Assembly: GCA_037693485.1 (NCBI GenBank)
Contig: CM075346.1
Location: 124,484,001-124,548,000, forward strand
Length of the DNA: 64,000 nucleotides
Reading direction: 5' to 3'
Source of the DNA: Kitagawia praeruptora
Taxonomy: Eukaryota; Streptophyta; Magnoliopsida; Apiales; Apiaceae
Shown: positions 22,874-34,468 of the stretch, piece after piece
Layout: the number at the start of each line of letters is the position of its first letter
Numbering within the stretch: position 1 is the stretch's first letter
Program-made: the position numbers and the translations under genes
Notes under the pieces: generated by a model
The model's database searches: none
Seen by the model: the letters and a program-made list of their open reading frames with translations, nothing else
What the model was told of the DNA's origin: nothing

Positions 22874-23259
22874 GAGCAACTCCAATGCAATGCTATTATT
22901 GGTACTATTGTTATATTATAGTATCAAGTGCTAAAAAACTTATCTCCAAAGGGGTGCTATAGTTGGATGCATCCTTGATGCTATTGCTATATTATGCATC
23001 ATTGGTGCTAAATTTGAAACCAAGAATGCATTTATGCATCCATGTCACATCATCATTTAACTAGAATGAGATGAGTTTGTTGAGAATATTCAATAGAAGT
23101 TAAAAGAGTTAGGTAAAAGTTAAAAGAGTTGATTAAATTTGAAACTAGTTATAGAACTAGCTTTAGAGGGTGAATTTTATTTTAGCACCAAAATACACTT
23201 TTTGGTTCTATGTTATAACAATAGCAATAGCAATTTAGCATCTAGCATTGGACTTGCTC
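22874..23259. mobile_element. Tourist-like (PIF/Harbinger) MITE
   Basis: The termini GAGCAACTCCAATGC and GCATTGGACTTGCTC are inverted, and the element is flanked by TTA on both sides (22871-22873 and 23260-23262). It is 386 bp and noncoding, the same size and layout as the MITE at 30475-30860. Confidence 0.82.
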
Positions 23260-23286
23260 TTATATCCCCATATTTTCATTTATGGA

Positions 23287-24687
23287 TCAATGGAAGTGCT
23301 CAATTAAGTGCTCGTCAGACTTCAGGACACGTGAAGTAAATCTATGTTCAGGAAACAAATTTAATATTCTTTCCAAATGAATGTCATGGATCTCTTGCTG
23401 ATTTCCATGTTCAGTTGTCTCCTTTGTTGAACTTTTTCTGGCAGAAACATGATCGATTTCTTGATATTCATCCTGATTTGCATGCTCTGATGATACATCT
23501 CTGTATTGCTTCACTTGTTGATTTACTTTGGTGACCATTCTTGATCTTAGTTTCTGTCGTATATAATCAACTTGCTGAAGATTTTTGATTTCCCGTGCTT
23601 GTGGCATTTCAGCATACGTTGTTGAATTCATCCTCACTTGACTATACCCAATCTCCTTCTCATTTTCGTACTCATTTGCTTGCACAAATTCAGAAATTAT
23701 ACTTGGTCGTAGTCTTGGGACATACTCGATCACTTCTTGATCATTATCATATTCAATATTTGCCTGCACGAATTCAGAATTCGAACTCAGTCTTGATTGC
23801 ATATCATCGATCCCTTGCTGATTTCTATATTCATTTGCCTGCACAAGTTTAGAAATTGATCTTAGCTTCGGTTGAACATACTCGATCCCTTGCTGGTTTT
23901 CAAACTCATTTGCTTGTACGAGTTCACGAATTGAACTTAGTCTCGATTGAATGTAGTCGACTTTTTGATTTTTATTTTCATTTGCTTGCACAACTTCAGA
24001 GATTGATCTCATCTTTGGTTGAATATACTCAATTGCTTGTTGATTATACTCGATCTCGTGCTGATTCACATATTCATTCACTTGGGCTAGTTCAGATATC
24101 GAACTTAGTCTCGGTCGAATATGCTCGATCCCTTGCTGGGTTTCATATTTAGTTGCTTGCACAAGTTCCAAAACTGACCTTGGTCTCGGTCGAATATGTT
24201 CGACCCCATGTTGCTCATATTCATTTGGTTGCACAAATTCAGAAATCGAGCTTAGTCTTGGTTGATTATACACAATCTCCTGCCGATTTACATATTCACC
24301 TGCTTGCACAAGTTCAGAAATTGAACTTAGCCTCGGTCGAACATGCTCAATTCCTTGCTGATCTTCATAATCATTTACACGCACATGTTCAGAAATTGAA
24401 CTATGTTTCGGTCGAATATTCTCGATCCGTTGCTGATTTTCATATTCATTTGTCTGCACAAGTTCAGAAATCAAACTTAGTCTCAATCGAATATGCTCAA
24501 TCTCTTGTTGATTTTCAAGTTCATTTGCTTGCACAAGTCTTGATCTTTCTCTTTGCTGAATATACTCGGTCTCCTCCTGATTGTTGAATTCAGCAGTTGA
24601 CCTTTCTTCTTGGTAAATGTCGACATTGATGTTCAAATTTGTAGCAGAAAAGAGAGGATCAACATGGAAAGGTTTCGCAGTTGACAT
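23287..24687 (-). CDS. Uncharacterised protein of ~25-residue tandem repeats
   Basis: A single open frame of 466 residues, which I do not recognise. After about 60 N-terminal residues come some twelve consecutive repeats of about 25 residues (75 bp). Their consensus is close to SSISELVQANEYENQQGI followed by EHIRPRL, with occasional indels. The last 110 residues are more degenerate and rich in charged residues. No signal peptide, membrane segment or catalytic motif is visible. The heptad-like spacing of Leu, Val and Ile suggests helical or coiled repeats, which is inference. Upstream, the same frame continues to an ATG at 24786 (MSGSSSET) but is cut by three TAA codons. Either translation starts at 24687 or the gene is a decaying copy. 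It lies 1.2 kb 3' of the RETICULATA-related gene on the same strand. Confidence 0.6.
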   Translation of the reverse strand: MSTAKPFHVDPLFSATNLNINVDIYQEERSTAEFNNQEETEYIQQRERSRLVQANELENQQEIEHIRLRLSLISELVQTNEYENQQRIENIRPKHSSISEHVRVNDYEDQQGIEHVRPRLSSISELVQAGEYVNRQEIVYNQPRLSSISEFVQPNEYEQHGVEHIRPRPRSVLELVQATKYETQQGIEHIRPRLSSISELAQVNEYVNQHEIEYNQQAIEYIQPKMRSISEVVQANENKNQKVDYIQSRLSSIRELVQANEFENQQGIEYVQPKLRSISKLVQANEYRNQQGIDDMQSRLSSNSEFVQANIEYDNDQEVIEYVPRLRPSIISEFVQANEYENEKEIGYSQVRMNSTTYAEMPQAREIKNLQQVDYIRQKLRSRMVTKVNQQVKQYRDVSSEHANQDEYQEIDHVSARKSSTKETTEHGNQQEIHDIHLERILNLFPEHRFTSRVLKSDEHLIEHFH

Positions 24688-24786
24688 TGAGTGATCATAC
24701 GAATCTTCAGCCCGGGCTTATTAATACTTGTCAATATCAAAACTATCTGCAGATAAAGTTTACGTTTCAGAAGACGACCCAGACAT
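24688..24786 (-). pseudogene. Former N-terminus of the repeat protein?
   Basis: In frame with the gene at 23287-24687, an ATG at 24786 starts MSGSSSET. The frame then meets TAA, continues TLSADSFDIDKY, meets two adjacent TAA codons, and continues ARAEDSYDHS into the ATG at 24687. The reading looks protein-like between the stops, so this is probably a lost N-terminus. Confidence 0.45.
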
Positions 24787-25892
24787 TGTAGCTTTTGAGT
24801 AAGAACTTTCGGAAGAGAACTTTGTTCTTTGAAATCTTCTTATAGACCTTATTTTTCTTGTTTTCATTGTGGGGAAAAAAGGAGAATGTATAATACAAAA
24901 AGGTTACAAATATCTTATGACTACAATCTGTATGGCGCCTGCATGCATGCGATAGGGAAGAAGTTGGATGAAATTAGAAATGAAAAGATGAGTATAAGGG
25001 ATCAAGATGATGACTTAGATCACAGATTTTAGTGGAAATTTTAAGTTCTTTACAGAAAAGTTTCTGATTTATAAACTTGTAACTTGAAACATTGACTTTG
25101 TAACCCCGTGTGAAATCGAACTGGTTTGGAAGATTCATTGAGAGTCTCCTCTAAGTTTATACATCTGCACATGGCTATGCTATCTAAAGAACAATTTAGA
25201 AGTTTACTTTGAAAGTTGAAGTCCATTAATCTCAAGTAAAATACTCAACTGCATTAGGTTTTGACGAAAATGGAACCAAAACTCTGTTCCATCAACCATG
25301 CACGATGTTTCACGCAGTTCACGGAACAGCTAGTATACCTTCTTTTATAACTGTAAATGAACTTTCTATGAAGTTTGAACTATTCCTTTTTCTTAAAATA
25401 ACAGTAGAATGAATTGAAAGTATACTTTCTTTAGAATTAATTGGGAACTAATCTACCACAATAATCATTCATAAAACCCAATTAAAGAAAAATATTTCCC
25501 CACATTGAAAACCCAACTTGGTAGCAGATGAAATTCATGATCATAAGCAGGTTCCTCGTCTATAAAAAGTCCCCAAGCTAATTGTGATGTGCAGTAGCAA
25601 GAGACGAATTAAATTGGTTAACATTGATATAAAGATATAGCTGTTTGATTCTCTCGTGTGTTGGTTTCTGTGTAAGCATTGTAAATAACTATGCAACTCT
25701 CAAAAAATATAAGACTCGAATATCTATTCTCCGCAGCTTAGTCTAGTCCTACTTTGTATCTAACTATAACTTTTAAAAACAGTGTGGTTTTAATTTAAAG
25801 AAAGTGACGCCATACATGTAAATTTATATTTCTTCATACCGAGCCCACCTGAGATTAAGATATTACGATTACGGGGTTTAAAATTTCACTTC
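24787..25892. other. Intergenic region
   Basis: No gene is supported. It separates the repeat-protein gene from the 3' end of the RETICULATA-related gene and should hold the promoter of the former and the 3' untranslated region of the latter. Confidence 0.45.
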
Positions 25893-28800
25893 TCATTGGC
25901 TGTTGACATCGTCAATATTTGCATCTTCAGGAGTGTTGCAACCCAATGCAGCAATGTTAGCACTAGTTAGAGCTTCATCAGAGGCCGGCTGACTTTTTTT
26001 GGCTTGCAATCCAGTAGACCTTGCAAGATCAATCCATTGCTGCAAAAAATGGATGACATTTAGCTTGGTTAATATCATTATTTCAAATTTATGCGAGTAT
26101 CAGAACCCACATCCTAATACCCTATCAGTTAAACAACATGAAGAATTGATAGTTATACACTTTTATTTGACTCATTTCCCCCTACAAACTGTTATCATAT
26201 CTATCCTCAACATCTCAGCAGTTCAATTCTATAGAAAGTGTCATACAGAAAAGACCCGTGTCTATAAGATGCCATCATATTTGTACTGAGATCAGTGAAG
26301 CAAGATAAAAGAGATCAACTATTAATAATATGGTGTGTCTAACCTGGGTTCCCCAGTAGGAGTTGATAGTTCGAGTAGCAAAAGAGAGCATATTTACAAG
26401 CAATGTTTGATCAGAAAATTGATCCGAAATTCTATGTTCCACTATTCCCGCAATAACCTGCAATACCAGTGTGATAAATTTTATTAAGACAATTAAATAT
26501 TTTAAGATTACCTTTGAGTTATGCTTATATTAAAAACATCAGTCATGTTTTCATACGCTTTCTAATATATGGCAAGTAAACCTTCTGCTTTATGCCTTTA
26601 TATAAACAAAAACGAAATAGAAAAGTAATTATAACAATGAGTAGAATTAAACAAAATTTAAAAAGATATTTAATAACTAAAAATTACTTCTAGTAACTAA
26701 TAACAGAAGCATTAAATAAATAAAATGCAATTGAACAATTTCTTTTGGTTGGGCCTACAAAGTGGATCAAGGTGAAAAAATAGTTTAAAGTGAAGTGAAT
26801 GTACTCTTTCATACCTTTGTATCAGAGATAAAACCAAAGTCCGATCAATCTAATCGATATCCAAAAAACTTTTACTTTTATATAGTTGACGAACCTTCGG
26901 ATAACACCCCCCCCCCCCCTCCCCCATAAGCACCAACAGAAAATGGAATTTGTGCCAAAACATTGATACAACGATTAAATTTCAATATTAAGGAAATAAA
27001 AGGTGAGGTATTCTCCTTTTTAGTTTCAGTAAGTGAGTTAGTTTATAACTAAGGCATCATTATAATAACGGTAACTCATGTTGAGCACCATGTTCTAGCT
27101 CTGTACCTGATACCGGAGATTGGCTGATGTTCCAAGGAAGGCTGCATACACTGCTGCTGATTTGAGAATGGGTGATCTTTTAGTCATTTGATTGTTGGCA
27201 AGAGCTGGATTAAGAAACTTGCGCACTGTATACAAGATATTGGAGGCAGCCACAGCTCCGATGCTAGATATGACACCAACACCGCCAAGTTTCAAGCCAC
27301 CAATGATGACAGAAGCAACTCTATGACTCAAATTCCAATCCTTCCCACCAAGACTTTTTTGAAATGCATTATCCGGAATGGAACCAAGAAGACCCTTTAG
27401 TGATTCCATGCTATCAGGTACATTTGTTTCATCTGCAACTGAGAGAAATGACAATGTAGGAGCAGGAAGCCATACAGTGAAGAAATCAACCACAATTCCC
27501 CTGGTAGTGTCCGTAATAACATAATCAATCTCTTCAAAGAAATTTTCTTTACGTTTCCCATACTGTGCTAAGAGTGTGGTTGTTATTGATATAGATTCTT
27601 CTATAGCAAGTCTAGTTAGAAACTTGGGATCTGCCAACAATCTTTCTCTGAAGCCCTGATAAAAGAAAGAAAATGATCAACCTAGAGTAAGTACAAAGAA
27701 GTTCTACATAATATTCAATTAAGTAAAAGCAAAAAAATGGATTATCAGAAGATATTTGACCCCGTTTGGCCTTGCAAAATGGGGTTAAAGAACATACTTA
27801 CACCTAAAAACATGTATTATAACATTAAGAAACCAACCATACCTGAAATCGATGAGTAAGTTCTGAAATCATAGGATATTGCTCCAGATCAAAAAAATTC
27901 TGCAGCACTTCCGGAGATACAAGCCCAAGATCAAGTCCTCTCTGAAGATCCTGAAAGCATGTCATGTTTTATTTATTAATAATCAAGATTTGTCAAATTA
28001 AAAAAAAAGACATAATATGCTACTTGTTAAGCCTAATTAAGCATTCAAATTTCTATATTACCTGCTTTTTTTAATATGTCAAAATTGTTGAAATAACAGA
28101 AAAAACAATAATTCCATGTACTAAACCAAATTCGCAGGCGCATATCACTGTTTTGGCCTCATGGAAAATTTCCAATAATAAAAACTGCACCGTAAAATTT
28201 CCTAATTTAACATCCAAGCCAACAACACAATGCAATACCGGACCCAACAAATCAGTCCAAAAAGAGCGAGCAACTTTGGTATACATTAGTTATTGACTTG
28301 TCCTTATAAAGGTCCGAACACTCTTATTTTAAATGATGGGGCACTGATATTAAGAAGCTAAGCTAAATGTTCCCGAAATTCAGTGTGTTGATTGTTCACA
28401 AAATTATTGTGTAAAACTATGCCAGAGTACATTTTCATGTTACAGTTCCAACACTGAGGATGTGACTAATTATAGGATAACAAAATCACCCACATATTAA
28501 TGGATTACAATTTTTGTAACATGGATTGTAGCAATAATTATTAATTTCCCTGCACACGTTTAATACATGTGCTTAATTGAAACCCTTGACCTTCCTAAAA
28601 TTGTGAAGTATACCCTTAATAGTAGTACAAGTCAAGCCTAGTAATAGAAGAATACCATATAAAACTTCAGAGAATGAAACTTTTGCCTTCAAGTTAGCAT
28701 GCATAAATGTATCGAAATGTTCGGTACAGTAATCATTTTGAACCTGCTACACGTTTGTGATATAACTTCTTGTCTTAATTGTAAATTTCAAAAGAACTGC

Positions 28801-31800
28801 GCCTACTTAAGAGTATAAAGTACAAAGTCATTAAGAGAATAGATGAAAAAGAAATTAACATTATTGTGATACTTCAACAGAACTACTAGATATGGGACGA
28901 TAACAGTGTAACTAATTTATATCTAGAGGAACCTAATGAACCTAGTTATAGTTCAAGATGATATACGACAAGTTCTAACCATAAACAGGACATATATACA
29001 AAAACGAAATACTGTCAAGGGAAGAACAAGAAGCCTATGCATATTTAAGCAGCCTCTACGACAGCAAACCTGGGGTAAGGCATCTCGCCTCATGCCAGCT
29101 GCATTCATCACTCGAGCAATTTCAGCACGATCAAAACAATTTCTACTGCAGGGTCTGGCTGCAGAATACCACAAGAAATCAGCTACAGGAACTTCTCCCT
29201 CCCTCCGAATATACTGTCTCTCAGGATCAAGTAGTATAACAACTTGCTTATTCTTCTGCATCTTCTTTGAAATTCTTGCAGGCAGACCAGATCCTCTTGC
29301 TCCATAGATAACATGACTTGCGCCTGTCACCACAACTAGCATACCAGAAGTTCCTCCAGCTGAAACTGCTTGTAATATATTTTGAGACATAGTATAATCC
29401 TCAATAACTTTGGCTTGTGCAGATAAATATGAGCTTGGTCCAAAAGTAGCAGTTGGATTTAAAATATTTAGATCCATAGATGATCGACGCGAGATGGAGG
29501 CAAAGCCAGAGCTAAATCCTGAACCTGCTGGAGGGGCATATTTTTTGCGGTCAGCCTTTGAGAGCCCACGAATACCTTCAGCTTGAACAGTCCTCAGAAT
29601 CTAATCAAGGTGAAGAGGTGATACTATAAATAAGTTAATTGCAGAATTCATGGTTTAATGATAATGTAACCTTATAAAAAGAAATCAATTGGAGAGGATA
29701 AAATGGAAATGATTAAATGAAGTTCCGAAACTTAAATGACTAAGAAATTTTTTCTAAAGAACATAGTACATTAGAGATATTGGCTGCAAATGTCATCTTT
29801 TAAGGATATGCGTAAGCACTTTAATTTATGCAGTAAAATTTCAAAAAGGCTAGTATAAGTATATAGAAAACGGTTTTTAAATATTTAAGAAAAAAGAAAC
29901 AAGTTAAAAACTTCAAATTGACAATGAAGTTACTATCTATAATTTCACAACAACATGGAACGGATTAACCTAAATGTTACAAACATATCTATTGTCATCC
30001 ACTAACTGAAGATCAATTCTAACCAGTGATTATTAACTTTAGTGTATTTACTACATCCCCATCCATTTCTCTTTTAACGATATACGGGGTCATAGCAAAG
30101 TAAATTAACGTTACGCTCAACTGCCAAAACATTGTACATTTACCTCAATTGGTGTGCCACAAGCAACTAGCCCTATTTGATTGTCACGACTATAATTCAG
30201 AAGAGGCTCGTACTCCTGCCAGCGTTGAGGTGGCCAATGCGGCACAAAAGTCTTTAAGGTTTCCCCAGTAATCCTGCCATCCAATACAAGTTAGATGTTA
30301 AGGTTTCTGCTATGAAACTGTGATGTTCATCTCTTCTGCATTTACAATTCCAGAAGGACCAGAACAACAATTACTATAAACAAACAGTAAAAATTTAAAA
30401 TCAGTTTAAAATCCAGTTTAATTTAATCAGTAGTTATATGAATAATTGAATACAAATGTGAATACTAACTGTTAGAGCATGTCCAATGGTGTGCTATATC
30501 TTGTGCTATAGTTATATTATAGCACAAAAAGTAAAAAAACATCACTCCAATGATGTGCTAAATTTTGTGCTAAAATAGCACAATGCTATAGTTTGTGCTA
30601 TATTTAGCACAAAATATAGATGGAGCTATATTTGCAACATCATCAAAAAGTGAAAAAAATGGAGGGAAATGGTAGATGAGGTAATTCAATTTTCTACCTA
30701 TATTCAAAATAGTGGGGTACTTGGAGAATTATTTAAATTTAGAACAAGATTTAGTACAAACCATTGGAGACATTGTGCTATTTTAGCATCAAAAATCACT
30801 TTTTGGTGCTAAATTATAGCAACAGCTCCACCTATTTTAACACAACCATTGGACTTGCTCTTAGATGGCCATCTCTGAAGGCCTCAAAAGAAGCCAATAA
30901 GTAGAATATACATCAACACTTCCCCTCAATATTCTCAAATTCTCGAAACTTGATTCCTTTGTTGCACTTGGCTAGATGATTGTTATTGTGGTTTACTACT
31001 GCAAATAAAAGTAGAGGTGTTGAAACTTAAAACTGTAAGATTGATCTAGTAGCTTCTACTAATGCCCCTAGGTGTTGATCATCCAACGAACCTACGCCCT
31101 TTCGGACCCAAGACCTTAGCCTTCGCCACTAGGCTAAGACCCCATCCGCTTTTATGTCACATGTCATTAAACAACATTATTAACAATTTTTCCATTTCAT
31201 CTTAAATCAAAATTTTCCATTTCATCGAAATTAATTAATAAACACAATTCCGACTACATTTCTCATCAAATTCACAAATAACAAAACAACAAACTCGAGT
31301 TAAGAAATTTCACCTTCCATCGACAAATTTATTCAATTGCTCCTGCAAATCACACGGAAACGCCTCGAGAGCCAATGAAATCGACCTCTCCGCCTCGAAA
31401 CACTTCTTCCTCAAAGTCTTCACAATCTCCAGCTCCAATTCCTTATCATCACGAATCGGAACTTGTTCCGCTTCACCTAAATACACAATCCTCGCATTCA
31501 TCAACCTCTCCCACACTTTCGTCTTATCTTTCCCCAACGCCATCGGTTCTCCAATCGCGGACGCATCGTAAATCCTCGAATTAATCACCTCCTCCGTCTT
31601 CTTCTCCACCGCAACCCCCGCCGTATTCTCCGGCGTTGTCGTCACAGGCGCAACACTCTCCGGCGACTTCTCGTCGGCTCTCGCAACGGCCGACTTCAAA
31701 ACACTAGCTCCGATTGCAATCAACGGCGCTACAATTACGTCTCTCCGTCTCGCAATCGAATCTTTACGGCGTTCATCATCGCTTAAATCACTGTTTTGAC

Positions 31801-32047
31801 CGGCGGAGATTGAACTCCGGCGATTAGTTTTTGCTGATATACGGCGTTTATCATCGGAATCGCTAACTTGACCGGAGATGACTGAAATCCGGCGGTGTTT
31901 TTTCGTCGAAATGAATTTAAAATCGCCGTCGGAGTGTTGCCGGAAGTTACAGTCCGGCGATGCGTGTATATGATGGCGGGAAGGGTAAATATGTAAATTA
32001 AAATAAACTGGTTGAGAAATGAGTCCTCGGGGAGTGTATAGTTTCAT
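25893..32047 (-). CDS. RER5/6: RETICULATA-RELATED 5/6-like chloroplast protein (seven exons)
   Basis: Exons on the minus strand are 32047-31314, 30273-30144, 29600-29070, 27950-27843, 27655-27107, 26457-26344 and 26039-25893. All introns are GT..AG, and the coding length is 2313 nt (770 residues) with no stop. The N-terminus is basic and Ser-rich, like a plastid transit peptide. Residues ~160-430 match the DUF399 (ChaN/haem-binding-like) domain, with RIVYLGEAEQVP and TSGMLVVVTGASHVIYGA. Residues ~465-690 match the RETICULATA DUF3411 domain (RGLDLGLVSPEVLQNF, RLAIEESISITT, DYVITDTTRGIVVDFFTVWL), with hydrophobic segments in exon 5. Arabidopsis genes with this two-domain layout are RER5 and RER6, chloroplast-envelope proteins affecting leaf greening. 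The precise biochemical role is unknown. Intron 1 holds a Tourist MITE and a SINE-like sequence. Confidence 0.93.
26907..26925. repeat. Poly-C tract in intron 5
   Basis: A run of about 18 C interrupted by one T lies in the RETICULATA-related gene's fifth intron. It is simple sequence only. Confidence 0.8.
30475..30860. mobile_element. Tourist-like MITE in intron 1
   Basis: It starts GAGCATGTCCAATGG, ends CCATTGGACTTGCTC, and is flanked by TTA at 30472-30474 and 30861-30863. It is 386 bp, AT-rich, noncoding and full of gctaaaatagcac-type motifs. It sits inside intron 1 (30274-31313) of the RETICULATA-related gene. Confidence 0.85.
31010..31150 (-). repeat. tRNA-derived SINE-like sequence in intron 1
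   Basis: On the minus strand a box A (TTAGCCTAGTGG) is followed about 35 bases later by a box-B-like GTAGGTTCGTTGG, both near the head. This is the polymerase III promoter pattern of tRNA-derived SINEs. The tail end and target duplication are not clear. Confidence 0.5.
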
Positions 32048-32383
32048 TTCCGAGTTTAAGATAAGAAAAGAAATGTGACGTACAAAATATGTAAGTATAT
32101 TTTGTTGATTTTCTGACGTGGCGAATATCGATTGTTTTATTGGCTAGGATTGGTTGTAAAGTTGTGGTTATTGTGGGAATAACGTGGAGCTTGTGTGGCA
32201 CCATGTGGACATTCTTGTTTTTGTTTTTCTTGATTGTGTGGCGTTTTAATTTTCAACCAATTGTCGACCATATTTTTTTTTTTTTTTTGAAACCATCGAC
32301 CATATTTATATTTTCTTTCAATTTATCAAATGGGTAAAAGGAAATTGGACACTCGTAAGTCGTATAGCAATTGTTAAAGTATA
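32048..32383. other. Upstream region of the RETICULATA-related gene
   Basis: Promoter and 5' leader territory for the minus-strand gene. A poly-T run lies at about 32273-32289. No further element is assigned. Confidence 0.4.
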
Positions 32384-32643
32384 CTCCCTCTCTTTCTTTA
32401 TATATTTCCTATTTCATATGTCGGGACTGTTCATAACATGAGACAAATTACTAATTTACGCATAATTTATAAGACTAAATATAGTCATGAGTGATCTTAT
32501 TAGATTCGTATTTATGAGTACTTTAATACAGTGAAGTTTTTATATTTAATACTAATACGAAATTGAAGATATTAACAGATTAAAAGTGTGCATTGACAAA
32601 CGTGTCCAGAAAAAAGAGGAAACTTATTATGAGACGGAGGGAG
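32384..32643. mobile_element. Stowaway-like MITE
   Basis: The termini CTCCCTC... and ...GGAGGGAG are inverted and flanked by TA on both sides (32382-32383 and 32644-32645). It is 260 bp and noncoding. This is the Tc1/Mariner-type Stowaway pattern. Confidence 0.85.
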
Positions 32644-32759
32644 TACTATTATACTGTATCTCGAAAAGGTTTAAGATATGTGTATTCTAATATTTTTGGT
32701 ATAAAAATAAGGTTTTCATTTTTATACGTATCGCAAAAAAAAATTATAATGTGATATGA

Positions 32760-33738
32760 AGCGCATGGTCCCTGGCAATCATTTGCCAGGAACGAGTTAA
32801 TCAACATATGTTTTAGTCATCGTTGGATGAAGAAATGAAGGGTCTAGATTAAAAAAAAAAATGGGACGTACCGTAGAAAGTTTCCCCGGTACGAGAGATT
32901 TCTCTATGTACCGTGGAAAGTTTCCGTGGTACCTAGGGTTTCAGATGTTCATATAATTTACATATGTTATGCACATTTTTATTATTTAATTTATAGTTTT
33001 CTAATTTATTAATTTTGTTTTGTTTTTTTATTACTCACAGTTTTTTCAATTAATTAGTTTTTTCATTTTTCTTATTTTTATTTTATTTATCAATTTACAT
33101 ATTATACTAATATATTTTTCCATTTAATTTATGTAAAATATTAAATGTAAGAATTTGATTGTTTTTTTTTAATGAAAGAATACTATTAAATAACTTGTTT
33201 ATTACTAAGTTTCGAAATGACCAATAATTTTTTATTATAAAAATCATAATTGATTTTCTTTATTTAGCAACAGGTAAAAAATATTATATTCTAAAAATAG
33301 TATTCTATTATTTTTATATCATAGCTCAAAATTACTTTTAAAATTTCTTTGTATGTATGGAACTTATCTGTAATTTGTTTATTTATTTATTTAAATTGTT
33401 ATTTTTACTTTATTTTCGATTTATATGTTTCATTTTATTTATAGTTTTCTATTTTGTTTTTCAATTTACATATTGTCATCATTAACTTTATATTTTTTTT
33501 TAATTATCTAGTTAAAGTTGATTTTCTTAAATTTTCTAGACATGAGCCTTTTCCCAACGATTTAAAATACTAAATATAATATTTTAAGGTGCTCTTGATT
33601 AATAAAATTAAAAGAATAATAAATAAGAGTGATGGTGTATTTGATAGGAGCTAATATACTAAACATCATATTTTCCTATACATTTTAATTAACCAATAAT
33701 AAAATTAATGAATATTTTAAATTTAGTAAGATGATTGT

Positions 33739-33781
<43 letters not shown>

Positions 33782-34459
33782 ATAATTTGAATTATATTGA
33801 ATATTATAATAAAACAAATACCAACTCATTTTACAATTAAATAAATGAATAAACAAGTTACACATAAGTTCCATACATACAAAAAAATAAAGAACATCAA
33901 TTATGATTTTTATAAAAAAAAATTATTGGTCATTTGGAAACTTAGCAACAAGTCGTGTCATTATTGTTGGTCATAAGCCATAATACAAATTTTTTTAAAA
34001 AACAATAAACAAGTTATTTAATAGCATTCTTTCATTAAAAAAAATAATCAAATTCTTATGTTTAGTAATTTACATAAATTAAATGGAAAAATATATTAGT
34101 ATAATATGTAGATTGAAAAATAAAATAAAAATAAGAAAATGAAAAAGTAATTAATTGAAAAATCTGTGAGTAATAAAAAAACAGAATTAAAATAATAAAT
34201 TATAAAACTATAAATTAAATGATAAATGTGTGCATAACATATGTAAATTATATGAACATCTGAACAGCTGAACAGAAACCCTAGGTATCGCGGAAACTTT
34301 CCACGATACTTGTAGAGAAATCTCCCGTATCGGGGGAAACTTTCTACGGTACGTCCCTTTTTTTTTTAAACCTAGATCATTCATTTCTCCATCCAACGGT
34401 GACTAAACCATATGTTGATTAACTCGTTTCTGGCAAACGATTGTCAGGGATCGTGCGCC
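32760..34459. mobile_element. Mutator-like foldback element (1.7 kb)
   Basis: A perfect 9-bp target duplication GTGATATGA (32751-32759 and 34460-34468) brackets an element whose two halves are long inverted repeats. Near-matching arm features include gtccctggcaatcatttgcc versus the complement of ggcaaacgattgtcagggat, and the accgtagaaagtttcc blocks. Arms are roughly 800 bp. A 9-bp duplication plus long TIRs fits a non-autonomous MULE. No transposase is present, and an (AT)n run lies at 33742-33775 near the centre. Confidence 0.82.
33742..33775. repeat. (AT)n microsatellite
   Basis: About 17 AT units within the Mutator-like foldback element. Confidence 0.9.
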
Positions 34460-34468
34460 GTGATATGA

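Noticed and set aside
23595..24587. Plus-strand frames with repeated sequence opposite the repeat-protein gene
   Set aside because: They are the antisense shadow of the 75-bp repeats. They are split into three pieces, while the minus-strand frame is continuous.
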